Source: a virus. From it: a DNA stretch of 64,000 nucleotides. Positions 43,910 to 53,171 of the stretch are shown here, piece after piece. Location of the stretch: IMG/VR virus record IMGVR_UViG_3300007770_001284, positions 1 through 64,000 of that record. The stretch is one strand, 5' to 3'. The notes beneath the pieces are model-generated. The model had not been told where the DNA came from and did not search any database. It saw only the letters and a program-made list of their open reading frames with translations. The position numbers and the translations under genes were made by a program. Each line of letters opens with the position of its first letter. The first letter of the stretch is position 1.

Positions 43910-45217
43910 TTGAAAGATAAAAGAAAGAGGTTTGTCTTAGACACGAGTGTATTGCTGTACGATAAAAAAGCCATCCATTCGTTCCCTGGAAATGATGTTA
44001 TCTTACCTCTACAAGTGATGGATGAGCTTGATAGATTTAAAGAAAAATCTGGAATTGTAGGAGAAGCAGCAAGATATATCAATCGATTTCTCGATGACTT
44101 GCGTGACATTGGGCGACTAGACGAAGGAGTGGAAGTACCTGATGAGTATTCAGAAAAACAAACAATTCGTATTACACTTAATGATAACAAGAGCATGTTA
44201 CCCCCCGGGTTAGCTCATGATAGCGGCGATAATATGATACTAGCCACATGTATGAATGAGAAGGCCAAGGGGGATGCAGATGCCATCGTGGTCATCACCA
44301 AGGACATCAACCTAAGGGTAAAGTGCGATGCACTTGGAATACGATCTGAGGACTATTACAAGGACCATATAGAAGTAGGTCAGGTGGAATATTCTGGATG
44401 GCGAAAGATTACGATCGTTAAAGAAGAGATTGATAATTTTTTCAAAAATGGTGTGATCGATATTGACGGAGATTTTTTCCCAAATGAGTTTGTTGTTTTA
44501 AGCGATGGTGGAAACTCATCAGCTTTGTCAATGCATCGTAAGGGACGTCTACACTCATTAGAATGTAAGCCGGCACCTATGATGTCAAATTTTGAAGCAA
44601 AAAATAAAGAGCAGGCTTTCGCGGCTGAGGCCTTGTTACGAAGTGATATTCCGTTAGTGAGCTTAACAGGTCTAGCAGGTTCCGGTAAAACCTACGTTGC
44701 GCTAATGGCTGGACTCGATGGAATTCAGCGCGGGAACTACGATCGTATTGTAATAAGTCGTTCTATCCAGCCCGTTGGTCGAGAACTCGGCTTTTTACCA
44801 GGAGATGTTGATGATAAAATGCAGCCCTGGCTGGCACCGATTTTAGATAATTTTCGAACTATGTTATCAGACAAAGATTACACATACTTCCAGTTGATGA
44901 AAGATCGTGGTGAGCTCGAGGTTGCGCCGCTGGCGTACATCCGCGGGCGAACATTCAACAACTCATTTATTATCGTTGATGAAGCACAGAATGCAACAAT
45001 CCACGAATTGAAAACCCTCATCACCAGGGTGGGGAAAAATTCAAAGATTGTTTTGCTAGGTGATACTGACCAGATAGATACACCGTATATAAATAAATTG
45101 AGCAATGGGTTGTCTATCGTAGTACATAAATTCAAAAATGAACCGGACGCTGCACACATCAAATTGGTAAGAGGTCAAAGATCAAATATAGCTTCTAGGG
45201 CTTCTGCTATTCTTTAA
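43910..45217 (+). CDS. phoH: PIN-PhoH protein
   Basis: 435 residues from TTG 43910, seven bases after AAGGAG; a TTG at 43886 lies before that site and is less likely. N-terminal PIN domain (RFVLDTSVLLYD with Asp11, DSGDN about 104-108, VVITKDINLR about 128-136), then the PhoH ATPase with GLAGSGKT 254-261 and FIIVDEAQNAT. This is the PhoH2-type fusion, an RNA helicase/RNase. PhoH is a frequent marine phage gene. Divergent from the sigma-like gene. Confidence 0.93.
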   Translation: MKDKRKRFVLDTSVLLYDKKAIHSFPGNDVILPLQVMDELDRFKEKSGIVGEAARYINRFLDDLRDIGRLDEGVEVPDEYSEKQTIRITLNDNKSMLPPGLAHDSGDNMILATCMNEKAKGDADAIVVITKDINLRVKCDALGIRSEDYYKDHIEVGQVEYSGWRKITIVKEEIDNFFKNGVIDIDGDFFPNEFVVLSDGGNSSALSMHRKGRLHSLECKPAPMMSNFEAKNKEQAFAAEALLRSDIPLVSLTGLAGSGKTYVALMAGLDGIQRGNYDRIVISRSIQPVGRELGFLPGDVDDKMQPWLAPILDNFRTMLSDKDYTYFQLMKDRGELEVAPLAYIRGRTFNNSFIIVDEAQNATIHELKTLITRVGKNSKIVLLGDTDQIDTPYINKLSNGLSIVVHKFKNEPDAAHIKLVRGQRSNIASRASAIL

Positions 45218-45251
45218 CTTCTCGTTCACATATTTAGTTCAGAGGTGGTTT

Positions 45252-45611
45252 ATGTCTAGCGCACGCACTAAGAAATATAATAGGAATAGATACAGGAAAA
45301 CCTACCAACCCGTGCGTGCATTGCCCGTTTGGGGGATTCATTCTGATAAGGAAATCGTATTAGAGACGTTGCGCGTTTCGTTTAAGGGCTTAGACGAAAT
45401 TACCTTTACTCTTAACGGAAGATACAGCAGTCTACCAGGTATTGTGGTAACACCCATCGGTTCGACAGCTGATCTTGGAGACGTCAACATCTTCATCTCT
45501 TCGTTAACACTTGGTAGCGTACCATCGGGCGGAGGAAAATCCGTGTCGGTAGTACTGGGCGCGAGCACTCATTTCGAGGGTGACGTTTTCGTACAGGCAT
45601 TAATGATATGA
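45252..45611 (+). CDS. small putative structural protein, 119 residues
   Basis: AGAGGTGG precedes ATG 45252. After a basic start (ARTKKYNRNRYRKTYQP) it is beta-rich: KGLDEITFTLNGRYSSLPGIVVTPIGS, shown in part, then a Gly/Ser loop. PGIVVTPIGSTADLGDVNIFI matches SLVLTPIGTNANVNVFV in the next gene, so both share a small beta domain. Head of the fibre cluster; ATGA overlap with the next gene. Confidence 0.75.
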   Translation: MSSARTKKYNRNRYRKTYQPVRALPVWGIHSDKEIVLETLRVSFKGLDEITFTLNGRYSSLPGIVVTPIGSTADLGDVNIFISSLTLGSVPSGGGKSVSVVLGASTHFEGDVFVQALMI

Positions 45612-46723
45612 TATTTAATCAAACAGACCACATCATTGCCCACGGCTCCTTTGAGATTCTAGATGAATACGATAGCGTGAGTTTTTATGTACCGGGTTAT
45701 AAAAATTCAATGCCGTCGCTAGTGCTGACGCCCATTGGGACGAATGCTAATGTGAACGTCTTTGTTGATGAGTCGGCAACAGCTTACACGACATCGACAT
45801 ACGATCTCACAAAACCCTTTTTCAGCAAAGATGGTGAGCCCTTCAACCTGTACGATCCCAATACTGCCGCCTGGGCCGATGATGACTACCCGCACAAGGG
45901 TACGCTGGTGGCCTGGTGGCGGCTAAATGAAGATATAACAGGTGACGGTATAGCCAAGGACAGCGGAGCGAATGGCGCATATGATGGATCACAACCTACA
46001 TCCGCCGATCGACCAACATTTTCTCAGACATTGTTTCCATCTCGTTATGTCCAGAGTGGTAGTTGTACATTTGACGGTACAACAGACCATATCGAACTTG
46101 GTGGTTTCTGGGATAGTATTATAGGAAACGGCACCAATGGAACGTCGCAAATGACGTTTTCAGCTTGGGTCTATCGCGACATCACCGCTAGTGGTACTCA
46201 GACCATCATCTCGTTCGGTGGGACAGACGTGCTGCTCTATCTGAGCGGCGAAGACGTCAAATTCTACACCCTCTGGGGATCAGGTCCCTCCGCGGTTACG
46301 TGGGAAGCGACTTCATATGTGGTGCCTATCAATACATGGACTCATGTGGTCGTGACATATGACGCCACCGACGCAACCAATAATCCACGCATTTATATCG
46401 ATGGAAATCTCAGCAACGCTACCGAAACTGGGACTACCCCAGTTGCCCCTTGGTACGGTATCGTTGGGGATTCCTATATTGGCGCGTACTCCGCAACCCC
46501 AGCCGGACCGTGGAACGGCCAGATAGCTGACGTTGCCGTATGGAACTCAATCTTGACGGGAACACAAATAAAGGCAATCTACAACGCTAGCATAGCGGGT
46601 ATCGAGCCCAGCGAGGGATGGTCATTTACAGTGAGACGCTCTTCCGATGTCGGTAACCAAACTATTCATTGGCAATCAATTGCCCCGGACGGCATAAGAG
46701 CCCCCAACATTAGGTCAATATAA
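45608..46723 (+). CDS. virion adhesin-like protein with LamG/concanavalin domain
   Basis: 371 residues. N-terminal beta domain shared with the gene at 45252, then from about 96 a LamG/jelly-roll lectin fold: VAWWRLNEDITGDGIAKDSG, CTFDGTTDHIELGG, FSAWVYRDITASG, WTHVVVTYDATD, PRIYIDGNLSN and GQIADVAVWNSILTGTQI. Such domains bind sugars; in a phage tail they suit host recognition. The C-terminal 30 residues return to the first domain's style (FTVRRSSDVGNQTIHW). Confidence 0.85.
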   Translation: MIFNQTDHIIAHGSFEILDEYDSVSFYVPGYKNSMPSLVLTPIGTNANVNVFVDESATAYTTSTYDLTKPFFSKDGEPFNLYDPNTAAWADDDYPHKGTLVAWWRLNEDITGDGIAKDSGANGAYDGSQPTSADRPTFSQTLFPSRYVQSGSCTFDGTTDHIELGGFWDSIIGNGTNGTSQMTFSAWVYRDITASGTQTIISFGGTDVLLYLSGEDVKFYTLWGSGPSAVTWEATSYVVPINTWTHVVVTYDATDATNNPRIYIDGNLSNATETGTTPVAPWYGIVGDSYIGAYSATPAGPWNGQIADVAVWNSILTGTQIKAIYNASIAGIEPSEGWSFTVRRSSDVGNQTIHWQSIAPDGIRAPNIRSI

Positions 46724-46724
46724 G

Positions 46725-49700
46725 ATGGCAAAAGACTTTCGCACAAATCAGATTAGAACCTCAACGATCATCGGTTCCGGATCGCTCAGCACAGCAACAC
46801 CATCAGGTCATCAGGTTGGGTTAGTAATATGTAGCGGCTCGGGCGCATCGGATTTCGATGGAGGATATGTAGACCCCAATATACTCAAGTTCGTAGGCGA
46901 TGATGTCTGGATGGTCGTTAGTGGTACAGCTGACCATACTTCGTATATGGCAGAACAAAAACCTGCTGGTGGGTCTGTCTTGTTCCTGGGTGACGTCGTA
47001 GTTAGCGGAACGCTGTGGGCTGAAAGAAGCGTCATCGAAGTTGACAACCAAGTTATCGGTGACATGATGGTACCGAACGCGTTGGTGGCCGGCACCGAAC
47101 CTGAGGATCTAGCGGGTGGGGTAGCAGCCAAACTTCTTGTCGATCCGTTCACAACGAACGCAGGAGGAACTGGAACGCAGGATGGTACAGTATCGTTCAA
47201 TATCGTTACAGCGCCCGGCGCTGGTGTCGCTTGGAGATACGACGGCACATTAAAGACAGACGTTTTCTTCCACGTTTCAGGTAGCCGTGACGTAAGGAAT
47301 ACTAACAATAGGGGTCTTGCACTGTTCGACGGTGACGTGCACGTCTCAGGTAACTTCAGTGTCGATGAAGGCGGTACCTTCACCACAGACATTATTCTCG
47401 ATAACGATACGACCGCCCCTCCTGTCATAAAGCATGCTAAGGATTACGGCGGCAGTGGTGAGGTGGTCTATAGCGAGTACGCGATTAGAAACGTGGACTC
47501 CGGTCCGAGCTGGTGGCATCTCGACATTGTACACTCTGGAGCGAATGCTTCTCCCAGCGGCATAGACTCTGGCATAAGACTGAAGGTAAACGACGGTGCT
47601 ACAGATCTTGCAGATCGATCGGCATTCGTTGTATCAGCATCAGGTGATATTGCCATTGACCCAGGGAAAGAGATAAGGTTCGCTGGCAGAAGCGGCGGGT
47701 ATGGACCACATATCGAATATAATGTGCCAGATAGTTCCTCACCGACCAATTACGCCAATGGGCAACTTGCCTTTAAGCATTATTATTCATCACTTGACAC
47801 CCCAACATCATTCAACTTTACGGGTGGTGTAGTAACAGCGTCGAATGGAATTTACTTACCTGATGCGGATACATTTGGAGGTGATTATATCGCCTCGGCC
47901 CGAGGGCAAACTCGGGGAATTATGTTCGCGGGTAGCTCTGGAGACGACGGTGATGGAGTCGGCCCAGGCGATGCAGGGATATATTACAACGAAGATAACC
48001 TAGTAAATGAAGTCTTGGGCGGAACTTATAACACTCTGTGCATGGTCGCGTCGAATACCGGCTCCAACATCCATATCGAAGCTGGAAATTATTTAACCTT
48101 ACGTGCCGGAACGCGCGCTGAGCCGGGTGATATCGAGATCAGTGGTTCGAATGACATGTGGCTCAGGGCCCTCGGGTCACTTAGGGCAGATGTTGAAACA
48201 AATATACTCATGGTTCCGCAAGGTTACACAACTTTTGCGGGGGATCTTGCCGCTGTTCCTACCCCACAAGGTGACGTCAAGTTCTTTGTTTCAGGTGCGG
48301 TTGGTGGAAAACATGGGGGATCAAGAAGCATAGCGCTATTCGGTGGGGACCTTGTCACGAGTGGAGTCCTTTATGTTGATGGTACCACAGGCGACGGCGG
48401 CGCTCCTGTTTACGGTGGTTCTGCTCTGGTCCTGCGTGGGGGTATTACATGGGATATGAGCGGATCGACGGATCCCGATGGAGATTCCTGGATATGGGAA
48501 AATAGTGACGATCTCTTTGTGAAGGGGAGAGACCACCTCTATCTTCATGCTTCAGGTACTGCTGGTTCTGGTACCGTAACAGTGTCTGGATCGGTTGCTG
48601 ATGTCTATGCCGCGGCGGGTAGTGCTACGGTAAGCGGTTCTAATCAAGTTATCCTCCTCGCTGGTAATGATGTACTCTCTACAGCGGCCGATGACCATGT
48701 GTTCATAAGCGGTGAAACGGCATTCTTTGCAGGTGACGACAAGTCGGTTCCTGTCGCTGCTAGCGATGTTCACTTCTTAGTCTCTGGCTCGCTAAATACA
48801 AGACATACCTCAACGAGGGGTACAGCATTATTCACCGGTGATCTTGTCACGAGTGGAGTCCTTTATGCTGACGGTGCTATCACTGATGGTGGCGCACCTG
48901 GATATGGTGGATCCAGTTTGGTCCTCCGTAACGGAATCGCATGGGATGTATCGGGTTCTGCTGGAGACAATGGTCAAGCCTGGTTGTGGGAATTTGGCGA
49001 TGTTCTTTACTTGAAGGGCAAAGATGGTGTAACTCTCCACGCATCTGGTACAGACGGTTCTGGAACAGCAAATATAAGCGGATCAATTGTCAATGTTTAT
49101 GCAGGCGCAGGGAGTGCTACTTTAAGCTCATCTCTAGATACCTTCATCAAGTCTGGCGATGATATTGTACTGTCGGCATCTGACAAGATCTTCATGTATC
49201 CCGAAGGCGGAAAGATCTACGCGGCAGAGAATACAGCTGTTGGCTACAATCAGTGCACAATTGATTTAACAGTTCCTGCCTTCCAACTGAGAGCCTCAGA
49301 CTCAGATTATTTCCAGATTGATGTGGGCGCTGATGGTAGCACCATATTCACTACGGTGGATGGAGACGCCAATGCGGCGAACTTGACCATGAACGTCGAT
49401 GGTGCCGTTGACATAAACGCAGTGAGTAATGTGACACTTGACGTTTCGGCCGGCCCTATCTCAATCGGAACTACTGCAGTTGCGCAACAAATAACAATCG
49501 GTGGAGACACCAGCACCCGGACCGAGATTGAGCTGAACGCGATAGCTATAGACGTTAATGCCGGAAGCGGCGGTGTAGACATCGGAGCGGGTGGTGACAT
49601 AACGTTAAGCGGCTCCGGCGATCTGGAGCTAATCGGAACCACCGGCGTTACGATTCGGGGTGATGTATCACTAACAGACAACCTAACTGTATTTGGTGAT

Positions 49701-52700
49701 TTCATTAAGGGTCACGTCATATCAGCATCGATCCAGGATCCAGTTCTTCTATTGAACTCTGGATCACTCACCAGTAATTCTGGTGGTGGTATCGCCATTG
49801 CATCTGGATCAAACATCGCCAATGTAGCATTAGTGTTTGGACGTGATGTAAGCAATAACAATTCCTTTCTGGCTGGTCGATTAGATGTCCAAGACGGTGA
49901 TGAGATAGATTTCACCGGAGCAGTTCCGGTGGATCTCAGAGCGGCGGGTCTACGAATAAGAAACATGCTATTCGTAACTTCGAGTCATGGTAGCGGTGGT
50001 GGTAACTTCGATATTGATGTTAATAACCCTACCGATGGGAAGCTTACAGTCTATACAGGCGATGGCAGCTTACTTCTTTCATCGTCGGGTGGTAACGCTG
50101 CTCTTGAATCTAGCGGTGGAACAGCTAGTCTAAGCGCTTCTGCAGACACGAACGTCGTCGCGGGGCAAGACGTTAAGATTAAGTCGACAAGAGCCGTAAG
50201 AGTTATGGGTAACGAGGCCGGGAACAGCCACCCGTCGCTTAAGCCTGACATCGCATTCTACGTTTCTGGAGCAATCGGCTCTCAAGGTGGGGCAACAAGA
50301 GGCACCTCGGTTTTCGGTGGGGATCTTGTCATCAGTGGAAACACTCACACAGAAAACATCTACGCTGGGGAGTACATCTACCACAGAGATGATGACGATA
50401 CGTTTATAAGACTCCAGGGCGACGACGTCATGGTTAACGTAGGCGGAACTACTTTCATAAAGATGTCCGAGCTTGCGGCTGCACAAGACAAGGTCGTTAT
50501 AAACGGTGGTCAGAGTGATATAGACTTTAGAGTCGCTTCGGTAAATCGGTCTGGGGCATTGCTCGTCGACGCAGCCGCGGATCAGGTCCTTATATTATCT
50601 GGCGGTGGAGACTCTTCTGCTAACGAGGCGAATTATTCTGACACCGCGTTCTTTGTCTCTGGTAGTGTGGGCTCTAAGGACGGCGGTAGCAAAGGCGCGG
50701 CGCTGTTCGGCGGAGATCTCGCTACCAGCGGTGCGCTCTATATCATGGGTAGCGTATCCGACGGGGCTGGTGATGCAAGCTTAGTGCTTTCAAATGGAAT
50801 CACTTGGAACCTCGACTCAAGTGGTGTCGGTGACGCGTGGATATACGAAGATTCCAACGATCTTTTTGTGAAGGGTCGCGACGATCTATACCTCCACGCA
50901 TCAGGTGCTGCTGGCTCTCTTGGGACAATGCAACTCTCTGGCTCTGTGGTGAATATATTTGCTGGCGCTGGCGACGTTGCAGTCAGCGGATCTGACGATA
51001 TTTCATTGCAGGCTGGCGATTATATGTTCACAACAGTCGCTCAGGCGGCGCTCTTTAACGGAGGCGGCAGAACAGGTTTTGACGCGGTGGGCTCAGATAC
51101 GGTCTTCTTTGTTTCGGGCGCGATTGGTTCGAAAGATGGGACGACAAGAGGGACGACAGTCGTCGGTGGAGACCTGGTCGTTTCGGGCGCAATATCTCTC
51201 CTGACAGATATCTCGCTAGGCGACGGTGTGGACCTTGCCCTAGACGCTGGTGATAAATTTTACTTCAACGGTCTTAGCGGTGATCAATTTATTACTGGAG
51301 ACGGCACCACTCTTACGATCGATGGTGATGACACCGTCACAGTGGACTACGATGTCGACACTAATTTCCAGCGCGGTGGTGTCGCACAGCTCACCATGGG
51401 CAGCTCAGGCTTTGTATGGAACGAAGATGGACTGGCGGGGACCGCTGTAGACTTTAGGGTAGAGTCGAACACAAGAGAAGGTGCAATATTCATTGACGCT
51501 TCTGAAGATCAAGTGCTTATTTTGTCTGGTGGGGGTGACTCATCAGATAATGAAGCCTCCTATACTGATACTGCGTTCTTTGTCTCCGGTAGTGTTGGGT
51601 CGAAGGGCGGTGGAAGCAAGGGCGCGGCCCTCTTCGGAGGAGATCTTGTTCTTAGTGGAAATCTCCACGCGGCCGAATACATCTATCATGATGGAGACGA
51701 TGACACTTTCCTAAGACTCCAGGCTGACAATATCATTGCGAATGTGGGTGGCTTGCAATTCTTGAAGATGAAGGAAGCAAGTCAGGATGAATTCGTCATT
51801 AACGAGGGCGCAAATGATATAGATTTCCGAGTTCAATCATCCAACCTCCAGGGAATGTTACTGTTAGATGCTGCCGAGGACCAGCTTCTGCTTGGTACAA
51901 ATTCCACCGATGCAAGTGGTGAAAGTCTTGGCACTGATACGAATATATTCATATCAGGATCGATCGATTCTATGGATTCCACGACAAAGGGAACCGCGGT
52001 ATTCGGTGGAGACCTCTATGTATCAGGTACAGCCAACCTACAAGCAGTGCAGCTTGGTAACCTTACTCTCACAAACACAAACGCATATCTCAGATTCTAT
52101 GACACGGATCATTACGTAAGAAAGAATGGCACGAATGTAGAATTTAGAGACTCGGCTGGAGGAACCACTTACACACTCACTCAGCTTGCAGCACTTTCCG
52201 TCACGGACAACACAGATGTATTCTCCATCACTCATGGTGTGCCGTCATACGTCGTTACGACTGGGTCGTTCTCCTTCGACACAGATGGGAGGCCCACCAA
52301 CTACACACCCGGTGCGGGGGGGCCAGGAGCCGACACATATTTCTTCATAAGCGGCTCGAAGGGTGTGAAAGATACCGCCACTCGGGGGGCTGCTGTCTTT
52401 GGTGGCGATACACTTACATCTGGAACGATATATCTCGGTAAGCAATCCGCTGATGATGCGCCTTCGACAGTCACAGCTAACGCAATCGCACTCTACGCTT
52501 CTGCTAGCGCAGGTGTTACTCAACTCTACTTTAGAAACTCAGTGACCGAAACAAAGATCGGTTCAGGCGGCAGCCTTGACGACGCGTATGACACCCCCGC
52601 GGGCGGAGGGTCGCCAAGTACGGGTGCCGGCGCAGTTATAACAGTCGATGGACAACCAGTTCAGTTTGTTAATACCGGAACAAATATAGCAGTTGCAATA

Positions 52701-53171
52701 ACAGGATCATTAGCTTTCCAAGATACCTCCAGTAACTCAACACCCCCAATGGTTAAGAGCCTCACTGAGGGTTCTGATCTGAAATTCGGTAACTACATAT
52801 CAGGCGGAGGATCAGTTAGTGAAGTATTCAAGCTCACCGGTGGGGCTGGAAACATTATGTTGGCGTCTAATAAAAAAGTTGCTTTCTCACCATCGGAGAC
52901 GAATGCATTCTTGGCGCACAAGACGATCTCTTCTCATGGTGGTACGACCAGCGCAGTGGCTACCCGTAACTTCGTTCCGGATGTCGACAATACTTACACA
53001 TTGGGAACGGCAGCGTATCGCTGGTCCGATATATATACGGGCGACTTACATCTTAAGAATGATCGCGGGGACTGGACAATACTCGAGGAAGCTGATATGT
53101 TGGTTGTAGTTAATAACCTAACAGGAAAAAGATACAAAATGAATCTCACACCCCTCGAGGAGAACGAATAA
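46725..53171 (+). CDS. giant repetitive tail-fibre-like protein, 2148 residues
   Basis: At least seven to eight copies of a module with the core VSGSxGSKDGgsRGtALFGGDLvtSG are spread along the chain (first about residue 185, last about 1885), joined by longer repeats that contain GITWDxSGS, SDDLFVKGRDxLYLHASG and GSATVSGS. Almost all beta/turn, Gly/Ser/Asp rich, few Lys/Cys. The C-terminal NTYTLGTAAYRWSDIYTG and NLTGKRYKMNL are tail-fibre-type endings seen in marine phages. Long trimeric fibre likely. No intramolecular chaperone end with an obvious protease motif. Followed by another fibre gene with a one-base overlap. Confidence 0.88.
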   Translation: MAKDFRTNQIRTSTIIGSGSLSTATPSGHQVGLVICSGSGASDFDGGYVDPNILKFVGDDVWMVVSGTADHTSYMAEQKPAGGSVLFLGDVVVSGTLWAERSVIEVDNQVIGDMMVPNALVAGTEPEDLAGGVAAKLLVDPFTTNAGGTGTQDGTVSFNIVTAPGAGVAWRYDGTLKTDVFFHVSGSRDVRNTNNRGLALFDGDVHVSGNFSVDEGGTFTTDIILDNDTTAPPVIKHAKDYGGSGEVVYSEYAIRNVDSGPSWWHLDIVHSGANASPSGIDSGIRLKVNDGATDLADRSAFVVSASGDIAIDPGKEIRFAGRSGGYGPHIEYNVPDSSSPTNYANGQLAFKHYYSSLDTPTSFNFTGGVVTASNGIYLPDADTFGGDYIASARGQTRGIMFAGSSGDDGDGVGPGDAGIYYNEDNLVNEVLGGTYNTLCMVASNTGSNIHIEAGNYLTLRAGTRAEPGDIEISGSNDMWLRALGSLRADVETNILMVPQGYTTFAGDLAAVPTPQGDVKFFVSGAVGGKHGGSRSIALFGGDLVTSGVLYVDGTTGDGGAPVYGGSALVLRGGITWDMSGSTDPDGDSWIWENSDDLFVKGRDHLYLHASGTAGSGTVTVSGSVADVYAAAGSATVSGSNQVILLAGNDVLSTAADDHVFISGETAFFAGDDKSVPVAASDVHFLVSGSLNTRHTSTRGTALFTGDLVTSGVLYADGAITDGGAPGYGGSSLVLRNGIAWDVSGSAGDNGQAWLWEFGDVLYLKGKDGVTLHASGTDGSGTANISGSIVNVYAGAGSATLSSSLDTFIKSGDDIVLSASDKIFMYPEGGKIYAAENTAVGYNQCTIDLTVPAFQLRASDSDYFQIDVGADGSTIFTTVDGDANAANLTMNVDGAVDINAVSNVTLDVSAGPISIGTTAVAQQITIGGDTSTRTEIELNAIAIDVNAGSGGVDIGAGGDITLSGSGDLELIGTTGVTIRGDVSLTDNLTVFGDFIKGHVISASIQDPVLLLNSGSLTSNSGGGIAIASGSNIANVALVFGRDVSNNNSFLAGRLDVQDGDEIDFTGAVPVDLRAAGLRIRNMLFVTSSHGSGGGNFDIDVNNPTDGKLTVYTGDGSLLLSSSGGNAALESSGGTASLSASADTNVVAGQDVKIKSTRAVRVMGNEAGNSHPSLKPDIAFYVSGAIGSQGGATRGTSVFGGDLVISGNTHTENIYAGEYIYHRDDDDTFIRLQGDDVMVNVGGTTFIKMSELAAAQDKVVINGGQSDIDFRVASVNRSGALLVDAAADQVLILSGGGDSSANEANYSDTAFFVSGSVGSKDGGSKGAALFGGDLATSGALYIMGSVSDGAGDASLVLSNGITWNLDSSGVGDAWIYEDSNDLFVKGRDDLYLHASGAAGSLGTMQLSGSVVNIFAGAGDVAVSGSDDISLQAGDYMFTTVAQAALFNGGGRTGFDAVGSDTVFFVSGAIGSKDGTTRGTTVVGGDLVVSGAISLLTDISLGDGVDLALDAGDKFYFNGLSGDQFITGDGTTLTIDGDDTVTVDYDVDTNFQRGGVAQLTMGSSGFVWNEDGLAGTAVDFRVESNTREGAIFIDASEDQVLILSGGGDSSDNEASYTDTAFFVSGSVGSKGGGSKGAALFGGDLVLSGNLHAAEYIYHDGDDDTFLRLQADNIIANVGGLQFLKMKEASQDEFVINEGANDIDFRVQSSNLQGMLLLDAAEDQLLLGTNSTDASGESLGTDTNIFISGSIDSMDSTTKGTAVFGGDLYVSGTANLQAVQLGNLTLTNTNAYLRFYDTDHYVRKNGTNVEFRDSAGGTTYTLTQLAALSVTDNTDVFSITHGVPSYVVTTGSFSFDTDGRPTNYTPGAGGPGADTYFFISGSKGVKDTATRGAAVFGGDTLTSGTIYLGKQSADDAPSTVTANAIALYASASAGVTQLYFRNSVTETKIGSGGSLDDAYDTPAGGGSPSTGAGAVITVDGQPVQFVNTGTNIAVAITGSLAFQDTSSNSTPPMVKSLTEGSDLKFGNYISGGGSVSEVFKLTGGAGNIMLASNKKVAFSPSETNAFLAHKTISSHGGTTSAVATRNFVPDVDNTYTLGTAAYRWSDIYTGDLHLKNDRGDWTILEEADMLVVVNNLTGKRYKMNLTPLEENE

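Noticed and set aside
45088-45095. TATAAATA, the T4 late promoter core
   Set aside because: Single copy inside phoH, not upstream of a gene; no such element precedes the fibre genes.
48300-52450. Regular DNA repeats that might be a CRISPR-like array
   Set aside because: The repeats are coding, long, imperfect and in frame; they are protein modules of the fibre.
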